The translations under genes were made by a program, and so were the position numbers. This document shows, in pieces, positions 41,209-52,462 of a DNA stretch of 64,000 nt; within the stretch, counting starts at the first letter, position 1; the number at the start of each line of letters is the position of its first letter. The stretch is from Synaphobranchus kaupii (Eukaryota > Chordata > Actinopteri > Anguilliformes > Synaphobranchidae), in NCBI GenBank assembly GCA_029718625.1, contig CM056377.1, positions 31,633,033 through 31,697,032 of the forward strand. Reading direction: 5' to 3'. Below the pieces are notes generated by a model. The model saw only the letters and a list, made by a program, of their open reading frames with translations. It searched no databases and was not told where the DNA came from.

Positions 41209-41336
41209 CAGGTGTATCCACTCACTGTCACCCCCACCCTCACCTGGAGCAATCAGTGTGAGCAGAGGGACTGTCCTGCTGTTGAAGCTCATGCAGTGTT
41301 AGATGAGGGCTCTGCTTTTTCTAGACAATCACAGAG

Positions 41337-41383
<47 letters not shown>

Positions 41384-41392
41384 TCTCCCAGA

Positions 41393-41423
41393 ATGGACGA
41401 GGAGACAACGGACATCCAGGAGG
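41393..41423 (+). CDS. TNFAIP8L1: Candidate alternative first coding exon of TNFAIP8L1
   Basis: An ATG opens MDEETTDIQE and leaves one base before a good donor (GAGG/GTGAGG at 41423-41424). Splicing to the acceptor at 43658/43659 adds AC, makes Asp, and continues in frame into MDSFSTKN, for a 197-residue form. The paralogues TNFAIP8 and TNFAIP8L3 are known to start with a short acidic peptide on a separate exon ahead of the same junction (TNFAIP8: MHSEAEESKEVATD). The sequence shows the exon, donor and phase; its use is an inference. The alternative is chance, since a random exon has a one-in-three chance of being in phase. Confidence 0.45.
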
Positions 41424-42506
41424 GTGAGGGTGAGTTTTAAGGGCAGAAGCCCTACCGAATCCGTAGATGCTGCAGAAGCCAGGTTATTTTGTTTGATCGA
41501 AAGCCGTGGGTGCTGAACTGACGTTTCTACACACATTTCCACTTTTCTTGCCTCTCGGGTCTTGTTTGTTTTTGCTGCTCCTCTTACTCCACGAGCTGTT
41601 GTTTTCAGTTGAAAACCTCTTTTATCATTCACCCTCCCTGGCCGCTGATAATACGATCCTTTGTTGGCCTGATTTGTGTTACTGAGATGCACCGCTGTGG
41701 TCTCGCTGCCAGGCTGTTTCTGCTTGCTATTCATGTCAGTTGTGCTGTTTATTTTTATTTATTTAAAAATATATCAGAGTTCTCTGCCCGTGGCCAAGTG
41801 CTCCCCAGATATATCGAGCCCCTATATTTGGCCATTATACAGTACGTCACATTGCCAAGTATGAGACCGAAATCCTTGATGGAAAGCTACGATTCAGCGA
41901 GTAGCACCCAAGGGACCCTCCATCCTCTCTGCGCATTCCTTCTCCCGACTAACTGTAAAGCATGGATCAGCATGGGATCCTCTGATTAGAGGGCCAGGAA
42001 TTTGTTTTGTCACAGTTTAGCTTTGTGTAAGACTACTGACGCTTCTGGCTTTTCAGTCAATCCTTAACTTGAAAGTGTTTGGAGTTAAGTCGGGGAAAGA
42101 TAAATATAGCCTTTTTTTGTTGTTGAGGTATTAGTCATCAGGTAGCATTCAGTTTGTGACAGTTTCCCATGAGAGGAATTTAATGAGCCCCTACACCTTT
42201 CACATCTCTGAACGGTTTAGCAATGTCAAGAGCGGATCTCGCTCCAAGCTTACCTTTTCCAGGAGAGAGTAACGTAAAAATGAGATTTAAAAAAATGATT
42301 ATTGTTGTTTATTACTTTCTTCACGCACTGCGTCATGACCGTACCTTGCCTAAATCTTTAAAGCATATCACTGAGGTCTTGAAACTTAAGGTCTTGGTTA
42401 ATTGGAGTTAAAGATGCAGCCTTGTTGCAGCTTCCACAATAAAAGGTCAAAACTTCACTTCTATTCACTTCATTTTACTGCAACAAATTCCTCACATTCC
42501 TGATTT

Positions 42507-42524
42507 GGGGGGGGGGGGGGGGGG
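42507..42524 (+). repeat. Poly(G) run, 18 bases
   Basis: An uninterrupted G homopolymer lies in the TNFAIP8L1 intron. Length errors are likely in any assembly. Confidence 0.95.
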
Positions 42525-43660
42525 TATTCCTCGGAGAAGAGGGGGAACAAGCTGGCAGTAGTCAAAGGAACACAACTTTTGTCTTGGGAGAGGTGACACG
42601 AGTGATTAAAAAAAGAATGTACCCATTGCTTTTCACTGTTTGCTACACACATATAGTGAATTTTAGGCTGTATAACACAGGAGATTTTAGGCTGTCTAGT
42701 TTATGTTCAAGGCATTCTGCATGCTTATGTCATGGCAATGGCCGTTTTGCATAGAGGCCCTTTATGTAGGCTTGACTACATGGGAGGCCTGTTCATGATA
42801 TGGCAAAACCTGTTTGTCAGCAAATCCAAATGTTTGTTTTTAATTGTCAGGGAGATTATGATAATTCAGATACAAAAAAATTATGGCTCTGACCCCCCTG
42901 CTAGTAAGCCTCTATGGGCTTGGGGGGGTGGGTGGGTGGGTGGGTGACAGGGGCGTATTGTCCACCGGCAGGCGGAAACGTGCAGATAACGCCCAGGCCC
43001 GTCCCACGTTGCTGGCTTTGTGTTGGTAGGCAGAGATAAGGCTGGCTCAGGCACACAGCCACACAGATGCTCACTTTGCATAACTGTGGTGCCATTTACT
43101 GCTCCTTCAGTACTAGCAGCCTGTGTTTTGGGTGTCACCTCAGACACAGCTCCACAGTGCCGCGCACAGGGAGCCCATTTTTAATTCCTCCTCCTCTGGG
43201 TGACGTGCCAGGGGGCAAGTGGCACACGCTCCCTGTAGCTTTTATAAATGATTCCGCTGCTTAGCAGCCTTTCCCGTGGTTGAACCCACTTCAGTGGCAA
43301 AAAAAACAATACAAAATGGTTAAGAAAAGATATTCTGAATCTTAACTGTAAAAACTGGAACACTCAAACACTTTTTATTAGTCAGTATTAATCAAAATGG
43401 CTACAACATTAAGTGTAAAATAATTATTGCATGCACGTGCTATTTTTTTTCCAGTCCTTTTTTCTACTGCCATTTTACCATTGATAGGGGCAATATGTGG
43501 ATGTATACAGAGGTCTACCTGTTTTCCATTGTTTTCTACAACGGATTCCATCAATTTATCCGAGCGGTTGCATTCATCGTGGCTTTGGCCAGTCCAGGGG
43601 TCTGCATGGATTTATGACTTAATGTAGAGCTCTCACACTCTGTCCCTTCCTTCCACAGAC

Positions 43661-44221
43661 ATGGACTCCTTCAGCACCAAGAACCTGGCGCTGCAGGCCC
43701 AGAAGAAGCTGATGAGCAAGATGGCCACCAAAAGCGTGGCCCACATGTTCATCGACGACACCAGCAGCGAGGTGCTGGACGAGCTGTACCGCGTGACCAA
43801 GGAGTACACGCGCAACCGCAAGGAGGCCCAGAAGATCATCAAGAACCTGATCAAGATGGTGGTGAAGCTGGGCGTGCTCTACCGCAACAACCAGTTCAGC
43901 AGCGAGGAGCTGGCGCTGGTGGAGAACTTCCGCAAGAAGGTGCACACGCTGGCCATGACGGCCGTCAGCTTCCACCAGATCGAGTTCACCTTCGACCGGC
44001 GCGTCATGAGCAACATCCTCAACGAGTGCCGGGAGCTGCTCCACCAGGCCATCAACCGCCACCTCACCGCCAAGTCCCACTCCCGGGTCAACCACGTCTT
44101 CAACCACTTCTCCGACTGCGACTTCCTGGCGGCGCTCTACGGCCCGTCGGAGACCTACCGCCCACACCTCCAGAAGATCTGCGACGGCCTCAACAAGATG
44201 CTGGACGAAGGCAACCTTTGA
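43661..44221 (+). CDS. TNFAIP8L1: TNF alpha-induced protein 8-like 1 (TIPE1)
   Basis: TIPE proteins are small cytosolic all-helical proteins with a hydrophobic central cavity that bind phosphoinositides and affect cell death and signalling. The single coding exon gives 186 residues, the same length as human TNFAIP8L1, starting [20 protein letters not shown] and ending KMLDEGNL. Family signatures are [57 protein letters not shown] and DFLAALYGP. An AG acceptor (CCTTCCACAG) lies two bases before the ATG, so at least one 5' exon exists upstream. Codon use is strongly GC3-rich compared with neighbouring DNA. This creates long spurious antisense open frames, one of 233 codons. A poly(A) signal lies at 44540. 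Paralogue choice (L1 rather than TNFAIP8/L2/L3) rests on the MDSFSTK start and on MYDGF being next door, as in human 19p13.3. Confidence 0.96.
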   Translation: MDSFSTKNLALQAQKKLMSKMATKSVAHMFIDDTSSEVLDELYRVTKEYTRNRKEAQKIIKNLIKMVVKLGVLYRNNQFSSEELALVENFRKKVHTLAMTAVSFHQIEFTFDRRVMSNILNECRELLHQAINRHLTAKSHSRVNHVFNHFSDCDFLAALYGPSETYRPHLQKICDGLNKMLDEGNL

Positions 44222-44539
44222 CCTTGCCCCCTTTGACCTCCTTTGCTTAAACTTTTTTTTTTTTATACAAGTTTGTGAACATATTTTTATTTTTTTTTGG
44301 TTTTTGTGTGCCCCTCCCAAGTTACACTGAAGGATTTGTGCAGCTGGAGAATAGTCTCCCTCCTGTGTTTATATCTTCCTCTCAAAGCGGACCTGGACAG
44401 TGCTGAATGAATGTACCTGTCACTTCATATCGGCCACACCCATCTGGAAGAAAACATTGAACTGTCATCATGTCATTGAGCTGCTGTTCTCATTGCCTTG
44501 CATTGCTTTTTTTTAACTCCGTAAAATGCTAAATACCAA

Positions 44540-44545
44540 AATAAA
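44540..44545 (+). terminator. Poly(A) signal of TNFAIP8L1
   Basis: An AATAAA hexamer lies 319 bases after the stop, followed by TGTCAGTG-type downstream sequence. It is the first plus-strand AATAAA of the 3' UTR. Confidence 0.65.
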
Positions 44546-47468
44546 ATGTCAGTGCAGTTACCAGACTACTAGACTGGCTCAAGTGGGTTTCATAGAAGTT
44601 GGTTTGTATGCCACTTTTTAAAAAGCAGAGTATCCAAGAGCTGCCACACAGCAGGCTGTCAATCTGTGTAATTCACTATAATTTGGCATTTGCTAGTTGT
44701 AACTAGTTCAGTTCAATGGGATGTAGCACATTTACAGTCATCTTATTATTGAAGGAATTTCTGAAGGTATTTTCTTTTTCCCCAAAGACCGGGCATATGG
44801 AGTTTGTCAGTGTGATTTTTAGAGTGTACAGCATAGTCACTTTAAAGATAAATGTGAGTATTTGGCAGCATATACCAGGTAGTGAACACAGGCCAAGAAA
44901 AACCTTTTTGGTGGTCCTAACACTAATAGGCCCAATTGCACAGCCTTGTTGTTATTATAGTAGGCTCCATTGCTTTTTTTAAAAGAAAAAAAACAAACTT
45001 TTATCTGTACTATAATGCAGCTACAATGTTGACACTGTATTATGATTGCGACTTGCTGTGTAGAATGTCCGTATTGCATCACAGGAGGACAGGACGATTG
45101 TGAAAGCGGAGAATGGGGAACTGCAACAGGAGTTTTATTTAGCGGACCATGGGCATGCTCTTGCCCTATTTATTGCAACACAAACATTATGGCGGAATTG
45201 CTCAAGCAAGGCAGCGACGTATTGGGGAGTATACTAAAGTAGGACAATAGCGATAGGTTATTGCAGTGTGTTGAGGCTTACGTTCTCTTTAACCGCGCGG
45301 CGCACTGCAGACGGTGTCAGCCCCTCTGCCCTTCTGCCCGAACGTCCCTCTCATCGCAGTTCGTATCCGCCCCTCCTCCTCCAACCAACCATTTAATGTG
45401 ACGAGAGCTCTGTGCTATAGGCAAGCCCCATGCAGGAAACAAAGTGAAGTCCAGTATTGATTATGTCATGCTATTCAGCTAAAAGGGACTCTCTGTCTAT
45501 GTCAGTGTGAGTCGTGTAGATTTGTTTGAGTCGTTTTATGGATGTGCATCTTGTGCCTTCTTATTGTGGCCTTGTACTTTTTTTCGCTAAAGAACTTCAC
45601 TGTAAGGGAAATGCACTCCCCTAACTTTCCCCGTCTCTCTCCTCCGTCGGTGAAATGCTAAGCATACATAACAGTTTTGCCAAAGATAATTTTTTTTTTT
45701 TTTTTAACGGCCGGCAGCCACAGCTCCAATATTCAAATGCACTTTCAAGCTTGACTCATCAGTGTGCACGCATACATTTATCACTGTTTTCCTATATCTA
45801 CTATCATTATTATTCTTCTTATTGTTATTATTATTACAACCATCTTTATTTTCATTATGAAAACACATTTCCTTCTGCCCTCACACCTCCCTTATAGACC
45901 TGTTCCCTGTTCGGTCAGCTGGTGTATTATTCTTATTGCCAGCTGAGTGATCAACATGCGTTCTGGGATCCATTTCAGTGACTCACAGATTTGAAGCATT
46001 ACGCCGATTACAGGTGTGCTGTTTACATAAGCAAAAAGGAAAGATCGTCCATGTGGGTTCCGAATGGGTTTTATTTCCCAACAGAGGCTGCTTGACCATA
46101 CAGTCTTAATCTTCCCAACACATTCTCAGGGTTGTTTGGATGGCTTTATGGAAACGGTTATCAAAACACAGATTTTGAGCGTCACAAAGGAATCAGACCT
46201 GCAGGTCTTTCACGTAGAATTATTATATGCGGCACTCTGCATGCTAATCGTAAGGTTCCACTTGACTCATTACATGTCTGTACCATGTGATTATTATTGT
46301 TTTATTCTTTTTCTATTTTCAAGAACAAATGTGTGTGTAAATAGTGAATAAATGTGTGTGTAAATAGTGTGTTTTGGTTTTTGTTTGGTGTGCCTTTTTT
46401 TCCAGGAAAGCAAAAATGTGTATTCTTTAAAAAAAAATAATAATAATAAATTGTCTTCTGTGTAGCTGAATGAGTTTCCAACTGAAATTAACAGTATAGC
46501 TTTGAATTCACCAGAGGGAAAACAGGCAGCCGCCTGTGTACGGCTGAGCCTATTTGGTCCATATAAATCTCCCACTGCCTGGGAGAGCTGAATGCTTTAA
46601 ATCTGCTCTGTGCTGACAAGTAATCTTTTCCTCATGGTTAGGACTTTGTTATGCTTGTGTCATTTTTAGAAACGCAACTTCCCAAAAGTTTCTTTTGTTG
46701 TCTGAAGGGTTTTGTTCTGCCAATCTCATTTATCAGAGTCTGCACCCAGTCACAGGTCAGTACTGAACACCAGTGGACCGGAAATGAAATTGGGAAATTT
46801 ACCGATAAGACTTTAGTAGGTTGTTGTTTTTTTTTAACCTTTTGAACAGGATTTATTTCCTGCTGGGGCTTAGATGCAATCAGGTTTTTTTTGTGTTTTA
46901 ACTTTCCCTAAAATGTTCCTTGTATTTTTTATCTAATAGTATCAATGAAAAACAGAAATTATCTTTGCCAGTCTTAACATTTATATAAAGACTTTTTCTG
47001 CCAGGAAGTAAAGGTTTGAATGGTTTCCCTGAAAAAGGTCTTTCTAAGTGGCCAATTATGAAGGTTAATTACTGAACCGTACATTACTGCAGTTTAGTGC
47101 ATTTATGAAAAGTGGTTATGAAACTGGTTTCCATAGAAACACAATTTGCGAAAATTGTGTGAAAATTGCCAATATTCCTTACATGTTACACAATGCCAAC
47201 TGTAAATAACTCTAGATGATTTATGCAGTCCTTGATTGTAATGTTGTTCTGATTGCACCGTCTACACAGACTGACGCACACTTTAACATTTTTTTTGTTG
47301 TTGATTGAATGAGAGATATTTTAGACAATGGTTTGCCTTGATTTCCTGACCAGCACTTAAGATCCTGAACGGAGAGCAAAGTACATTTTTACCTTCCTGT
47401 CCCCAGGGCTTCCATTCATCTTTGATTCTAAATATGGAAATTTTAACTTTAATAACTCATCTTTTTAG
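44546..47468. other. Intergenic DNA, no confirmed gene
   Basis: No recognisable protein was found. A CpG-richer stretch at 45270-45420 could mark a promoter, possibly of the Largen-like gene 7 kb downstream. This is position-based guesswork. A poly-T run lies at 45690-45704 and T/A-rich simple sequence at 45780-45850. Confidence 0.4.
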
Positions 47469-47646
47469 ATGTATGGTACCTTCTTGATGTAGGGAAGGTG
47501 TGGGCTGGTGACCGGCAAGATTTGCTAAATAATTTGCAGGATCAAATTGAAGTAGAGATTTTAATGAGGGCAAAGCATACAAAGATGAGCCAGCTGGATG
47601 ATGCACTGGCAAAATATGAAAATGGCAAAAGAACAAAAATGAAATT
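47469..47646 (+). other. Orphan exon-like segment with open frame
   Basis: A pyrimidine tract and AG acceptor (CTTTTTAG, ends 47468) and a GTAAGT donor (47647) bound 178 bases. They are open in one frame (2 + 58 codons + 2 bases), with protein-like text such as WYLLDVGKVWAGDRQD, DQIEVEILMRAKHTKMSQLD and DALAKYENGK. The other forward frames contain stops. I do not recognise the protein. It may be an exon of an unknown gene, a lost-gene relic or a retrocopy fragment. No partner exons were found within several kilobases. Confidence 0.4.
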
Positions 47647-50600
47647 GTAAGTACATACAAACAGGAGTTAAGCATTAGTGTACGAGGCAGAAACATGTAT
47701 CTCCCTAATTCTCTCCAATATATAAGATAGAATTCCAGGTGCTATATATAAGTATAGAAGGCCTAGTTAATGAAAAATTTAAGGAATTAGCACTTTTGAA
47801 TTCCATTAATCCCTTAGTCATCAATGTACAATTCAGTAGAAATCATGCTCCTGCAACCCAATTGACATTTGCCTGTTGAACTATCAACTCATTAACTCCA
47901 AGTGTGCACGCCATCAGACAGCAGCTGAATCCAGGCTAAACGTACTGTAGGTTTTAAACTGCCATTTAATGGAAGTAAAATTGTATATGTGCACCTGTTC
48001 TATGAAAGTAAACCCTTCACAGATTTTTATATAAATTAAAGGTGTATTTACCAATTCTAAAAATATGAGTTTCAAGCATTTCAACTGGTTTAATGTACAG
48101 TTATGTGAATAGATTTGGGTAGTTTATTAACCCTCGTGTTCAACAGCAGTGAAAACCCCCAAAATGGCATTTTTCATGAAATTGAATTACTTTTCCTGGA
48201 GTGATCCTACCATTAGAAAAAAACCTTTTTTTACATTTTTATAAAAGTGGTACGCCATCATAGTACAAACATTGTCTTATGAGTCTTTTTTTTAACCCTG
48301 CAGTTATGAAATCAGAAGTCATAATAAAAATAAAGTGCCACGTTTTAACCGCAAAAATAAATTTCATAAAATCAATTATGATGTGTGTTTTGTAATAAAA
48401 ATGAGTGGTGTAGACACAAGAAATACAATTGTCTCGACTGTGAAGTAGGAAAGCACAGTTCTTCACTGATTAATGATGAATGGGGGGTTGTTTCTACATG
48501 AAAAATAGATTTAGAGTTTAAAATTCAACGAAGAAGCTTTTGGTGTCTGGCGAGGGTGGGTAATTTTTGACCCTGTGGTTACAGGGTGCATGCATAATAT
48601 GTAGACAACACAATGGTTAAGCTGTTTAGACCAGAATTTACTACACCCTGACCTCTTACAGGAACAGGTTGGGGACAAAAAGGCATAAAGGTAAAGCCAT
48701 CGGACAGAAGACAATAGAACAAGGCTGTTATATTTCATTGTCTTACATTGAATTATACATTGAATTATTAAATTCTCCAATGCCTGTACATGGTACAGTC
48801 TGTCTGCAGCTTCTTTCTTTAGCTTTTTACATCATGTATTCAAGAGGCTTTCCCTAGTAATTGGTAACATTTTTACCTTTAGGCATTTAGCATAAATATG
48901 TCAGTTGCCAGTGACATTGCAAAACCCAGCAAATTTCCCCATTGTGACATCACACTGCCACACTTCACACTGTGTGTATACTTTAGCTCTGCATGCAATG
49001 TATGGGTCTTTAAGACTATTACTGTGTCTTTCTGGTGTCTTTAGACTATTCAATTTTTATTATCGAATCTAGATTTGGGAAAAGGTGCGTACCATACTTT
49101 ACTGTGAAACATCACCCTTCAGAAAGTTTTAAGTATAGTTCACTTACTGGGGTTTTTATTTTATTTTAAATTGTATAGGTTTCTGTATACAGTGGCAGTT
49201 AGGCTATAGGGCATTTGAGTTTATGGTCTAAAGCAAGAAAAAACAAAATCTTTCCATTTATTCATAATTAAAAACATAAATATCAGTTTTTATATCATGC
49301 CAGTACTTATTTTCTTAAATGCAGTGGTCTTATGTTGCATAAGTCATAGAAAATAGTTTGAACTGAACATATTTTTAAACACATTCTCAAATATGAAAAA
49401 TATCCTTTGTTGCAACCTGTCTGGGCCAAACAAAAACATACACTAAAAATGAAATAATATACAAAACTCCAGAAAGTGAATTGTCCCTTTTAGACTATTA
49501 TGATGTTTTTCAGGTGTTTTTAGTCTGAAAAAAATATTGTGGAATCTAGCCTTGGCAAAAGGCATCAAACATCCCCTTCTTTCGAAAATTAATTTCTTGG
49601 AAAAATTAACTGTGTCATTGTGTTCAGAGCTTTGAAATACTGGGGGTGTTGCAGAAGCATCCCAGCTGGGCTTGATTAGATGTGGGCGGGCAACAGTAAC
49701 CAGGATGCATAGTCATTGTACTGTACATTTCAAGAGCACAATGGAATTCATTATGCAAATAACGGAATCGATGCTGTTATGAATATTATAAGCGCAACAC
49801 TTTGGAAGCTGGGCATGTCACTTTCCAACAGTGGTTGTAGAAGCTTGCATAATACTAAAAACTCAGCATTAATACTTAAAAATCATTAATTTGGTATGCA
49901 GGCACAAGTTAAAGTAGTTTTTAGTCTTTGATGTGTAAATTTGCATTAATTCCTACAGCTGTCGTGAGTTGCATGCAGTTCCTTTTTTTTTTTTTTTTTG
50001 CAAGCTCAGCTGTGCAAAAAACAAACAACATAAATAAATATATGAATAAAATTAAATTAAACAGATAATTTTACTATATGGCAAGAGACAATAATTTCAA
50101 TTAATTAAGCATGTACACATACCAATGTGACAGAACACCCATTTGATCATTTTATGAAATGCATGCTAATTTAGTATCACATTGAGTGCACCATTTTTTA
50201 ATTGATTGTGCATTCATTTCAAGTACATCCGAAGGCGCTAAATGCAAACAGTTTTATCCCCTCCATCTCATTACTTTAAATCACCTGAGAGTCTGTGCAC
50301 AGTGTTTCAGTTGTTTTTTCCCCTCACAGAGATAAAATAAATCATAAATGGAGGACGTCTTAAGGAACCACAAGCTGTTCCTTATACAGTCACAGAAAAA
50401 GTGTTCTGTACTGACGTCTCCAGATTTTCAAATAAGCTAACGAACCAAGTGGAGTCTGTATGGAAAGAAAATCACATGAGCTTAAGTAAGCCATTCAGTG
50501 GTACTTTAGTCATGGCGGAGTGTGTGTACTGAGGCAGAAATCTGCCTTTGTACCAGGAGAGCCCTGATACTGTGCAACAATTGGATGTTTGTGGGTTTAA

Positions 50601-50884
50601 GCATGGATTACAAGTGTCATAATGGATGGAGAGGAGGTCCACCAGGACGGTAGGTGTGCTGCTGCAGTTCTACAAAAGTCAACTGCATTGGGTACTTGGC
50701 CGTTCACGCTAAGTAAAATAAGCTTTTGTTCCAAACGTATGTCTTTGATTATTTATGGACAGAGCACAGTAGATTGGCCAGCGACAAATGCCTGGAGGTA
50801 GAGATGGAATCAAAGCAGAACGGCTCAAGTCCAGCACTCAGATGGTCTGAGCTCTGTCTGCGATTCCTATGCAGGTGTGTACGT

Positions 50885-50952
<68 letters not shown>

Positions 50953-51890
50953 ATGCGTGTGCATATATATTCGCTTGCGTGTATGCATGGGTGTGGGTGT
51001 GTTAGCGCACATACAGTATGTCTGTGTGCATGGCATGCATATGTGTGTGCATGATAGAGATTTGTTTACTTATCGGAAACAGCTGTGACAGTGTTTAGGT
51101 ATTTCTTTAGTGAGGCTTAGACAGATTAATCTCTTTGCTCCTTGTTGTTACTCTGAATTAATTTTTATTTAAACTATTGGTCAGTTGAACTTGCCTTGTT
51201 AGACATGTTTTTGAATATTAACAGTGCCTCATTTGTGGTAACTTTTTCTGAATAGGTTTTAAGGCATTAACTACCTGCTTTTCCTTTGATTTTGTCTGTG
51301 TATTTATATCAAAGAGAATTATTCAGGAATAGTTTGCTTTGCTGTTTAATTGAAAGAGAGGTACTATAAAACAACAGGACAGCACAGCTAAGCTACGCCG
51401 TGAAAATGTAATGTAGGACGCGGTGAGTGAGAGGTTGCTGGAAAAGGAGAGTGACTTACAGATATCCAGGTATCAGTAAGCCTGTTTGAGCCTCAGAAAG
51501 TAATTGTGATTATTGCAAAGTGGACGTGTGACTTGAATCTGAAAGAGAATGCCAGCTGCCGCAGAGGAGATTGAGCTGGGCGAAAGAGAAGTGCAACACT
51601 TGCGCAGGGTAGAGAGGAGGACGGGAGTGATTTTGAGGGCACATATCCTTTTACCACAGGGACGTGTTTTCCTCCTCTCGTGCGGGGCTCTGCCCTGCCT
51701 TCTGTGTCCCCAGCTAAAGCCCCACCCCCCCCACCCCCAAAGTCTCCCTCTGGAATCTCAGGCTGTGTTTAATTGGTGCGTGCTGAGCCAGAACAGGAGT
51801 AATCAGATCAGAGCTGGAGCTAGGGCCTCACGTGGAGACGCGGCGTCTACCAGGGATTAAAAAGCAGGGAACTTGATTGAAGGTAGAGAC
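47647..51890. other. Intergenic DNA, no gene seen
   Basis: AT-rich DNA with a poly-T run (49983-50000) and the (GT)n at 50891. No exon-like text with splice borders was recognised on either strand. Confidence 0.45.
50891..50951. repeat. (GT)n microsatellite
   Basis: This is a GT dinucleotide run of about 30 copies with degenerate GT/GCAT sequence after it, to about 51050. Confidence 0.97.
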
Positions 51891-51892
51891 TG

Positions 51893-52011
51893 CGAGTGAG
51901 TGAGTGAGTGAGAGAGAGAGAGAGGGAGGGAGGGGGGTGGCAGTGAGAAAGAGTGGGAGGAAGAAAGAGCGAGAAAGGGAGACAGCACAGTGCTGGAGGG
52001 GGGAGAGCGAA

Positions 52012-52042
<31 letters not shown>

Positions 52043-52285
52043 AAGCGAGCAATAGCGATTGAGACAGAAAGGCAGGGAAAGAGAGAAAGAGAGAGAGGAA
52101 GACAGAGGCCCACAGCAGGAGAGAGGGCAATAGGGTGAAGAAGTGAGAGGGAGGGAGAGGAAGGGAGGGAGGGTCCAGAAAGAGAGAAAAAGCAAGGGGA
52201 AAAGAACAGGAACAGGCGAAGAAAGGAAATATGAGAAGGGGGGAATTCTGAGGCAAAGAAGGAGCGGAAGAAAGTTTTTGAGAGG

Positions 52286-52349
<64 letters not shown>
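51893..52349 (+). repeat. Purine-rich (GA)n tract upstream of Largen-like gene
   Basis: Several GA/GAGT runs are joined by purine-rich DNA. The purest is the (AG)n at 52285-52349. The tract ends 114 bases before the ATG of the Largen-like gene, so it could be its 5' UTR or a GAGA-type promoter element. The long pyrimidine-strand open frames here (Leu/Ser repeats) are repeat artefacts. Confidence 0.85.
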
Positions 52350-52350
<1 letters not shown>

Positions 52351-52462
52351 GGAGAAAAGAGCAGATGAGAAAACCAGCCGATGCGAATGGCTCAGGCGGG
52401 AAGTGGGAGGAAAAAGCTCAATCTTTAAGGAGTTTTCTTCTGGCGACCGGACTGTTTACATC

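Noticed and set aside
43619..44320. 233-codon minus-strand frame opposite TNFAIP8L1
   Set aside because: It is an artefact of GC-rich third positions in the true gene; composition is Val/Leu/Glu-rich with no family match.
45190..45237. Short ATG frame (MAELLKQGSDVL...)
   Set aside because: It has only 15 codons with no splice donor at its end; chance cannot be excluded and no homologue is known to me.
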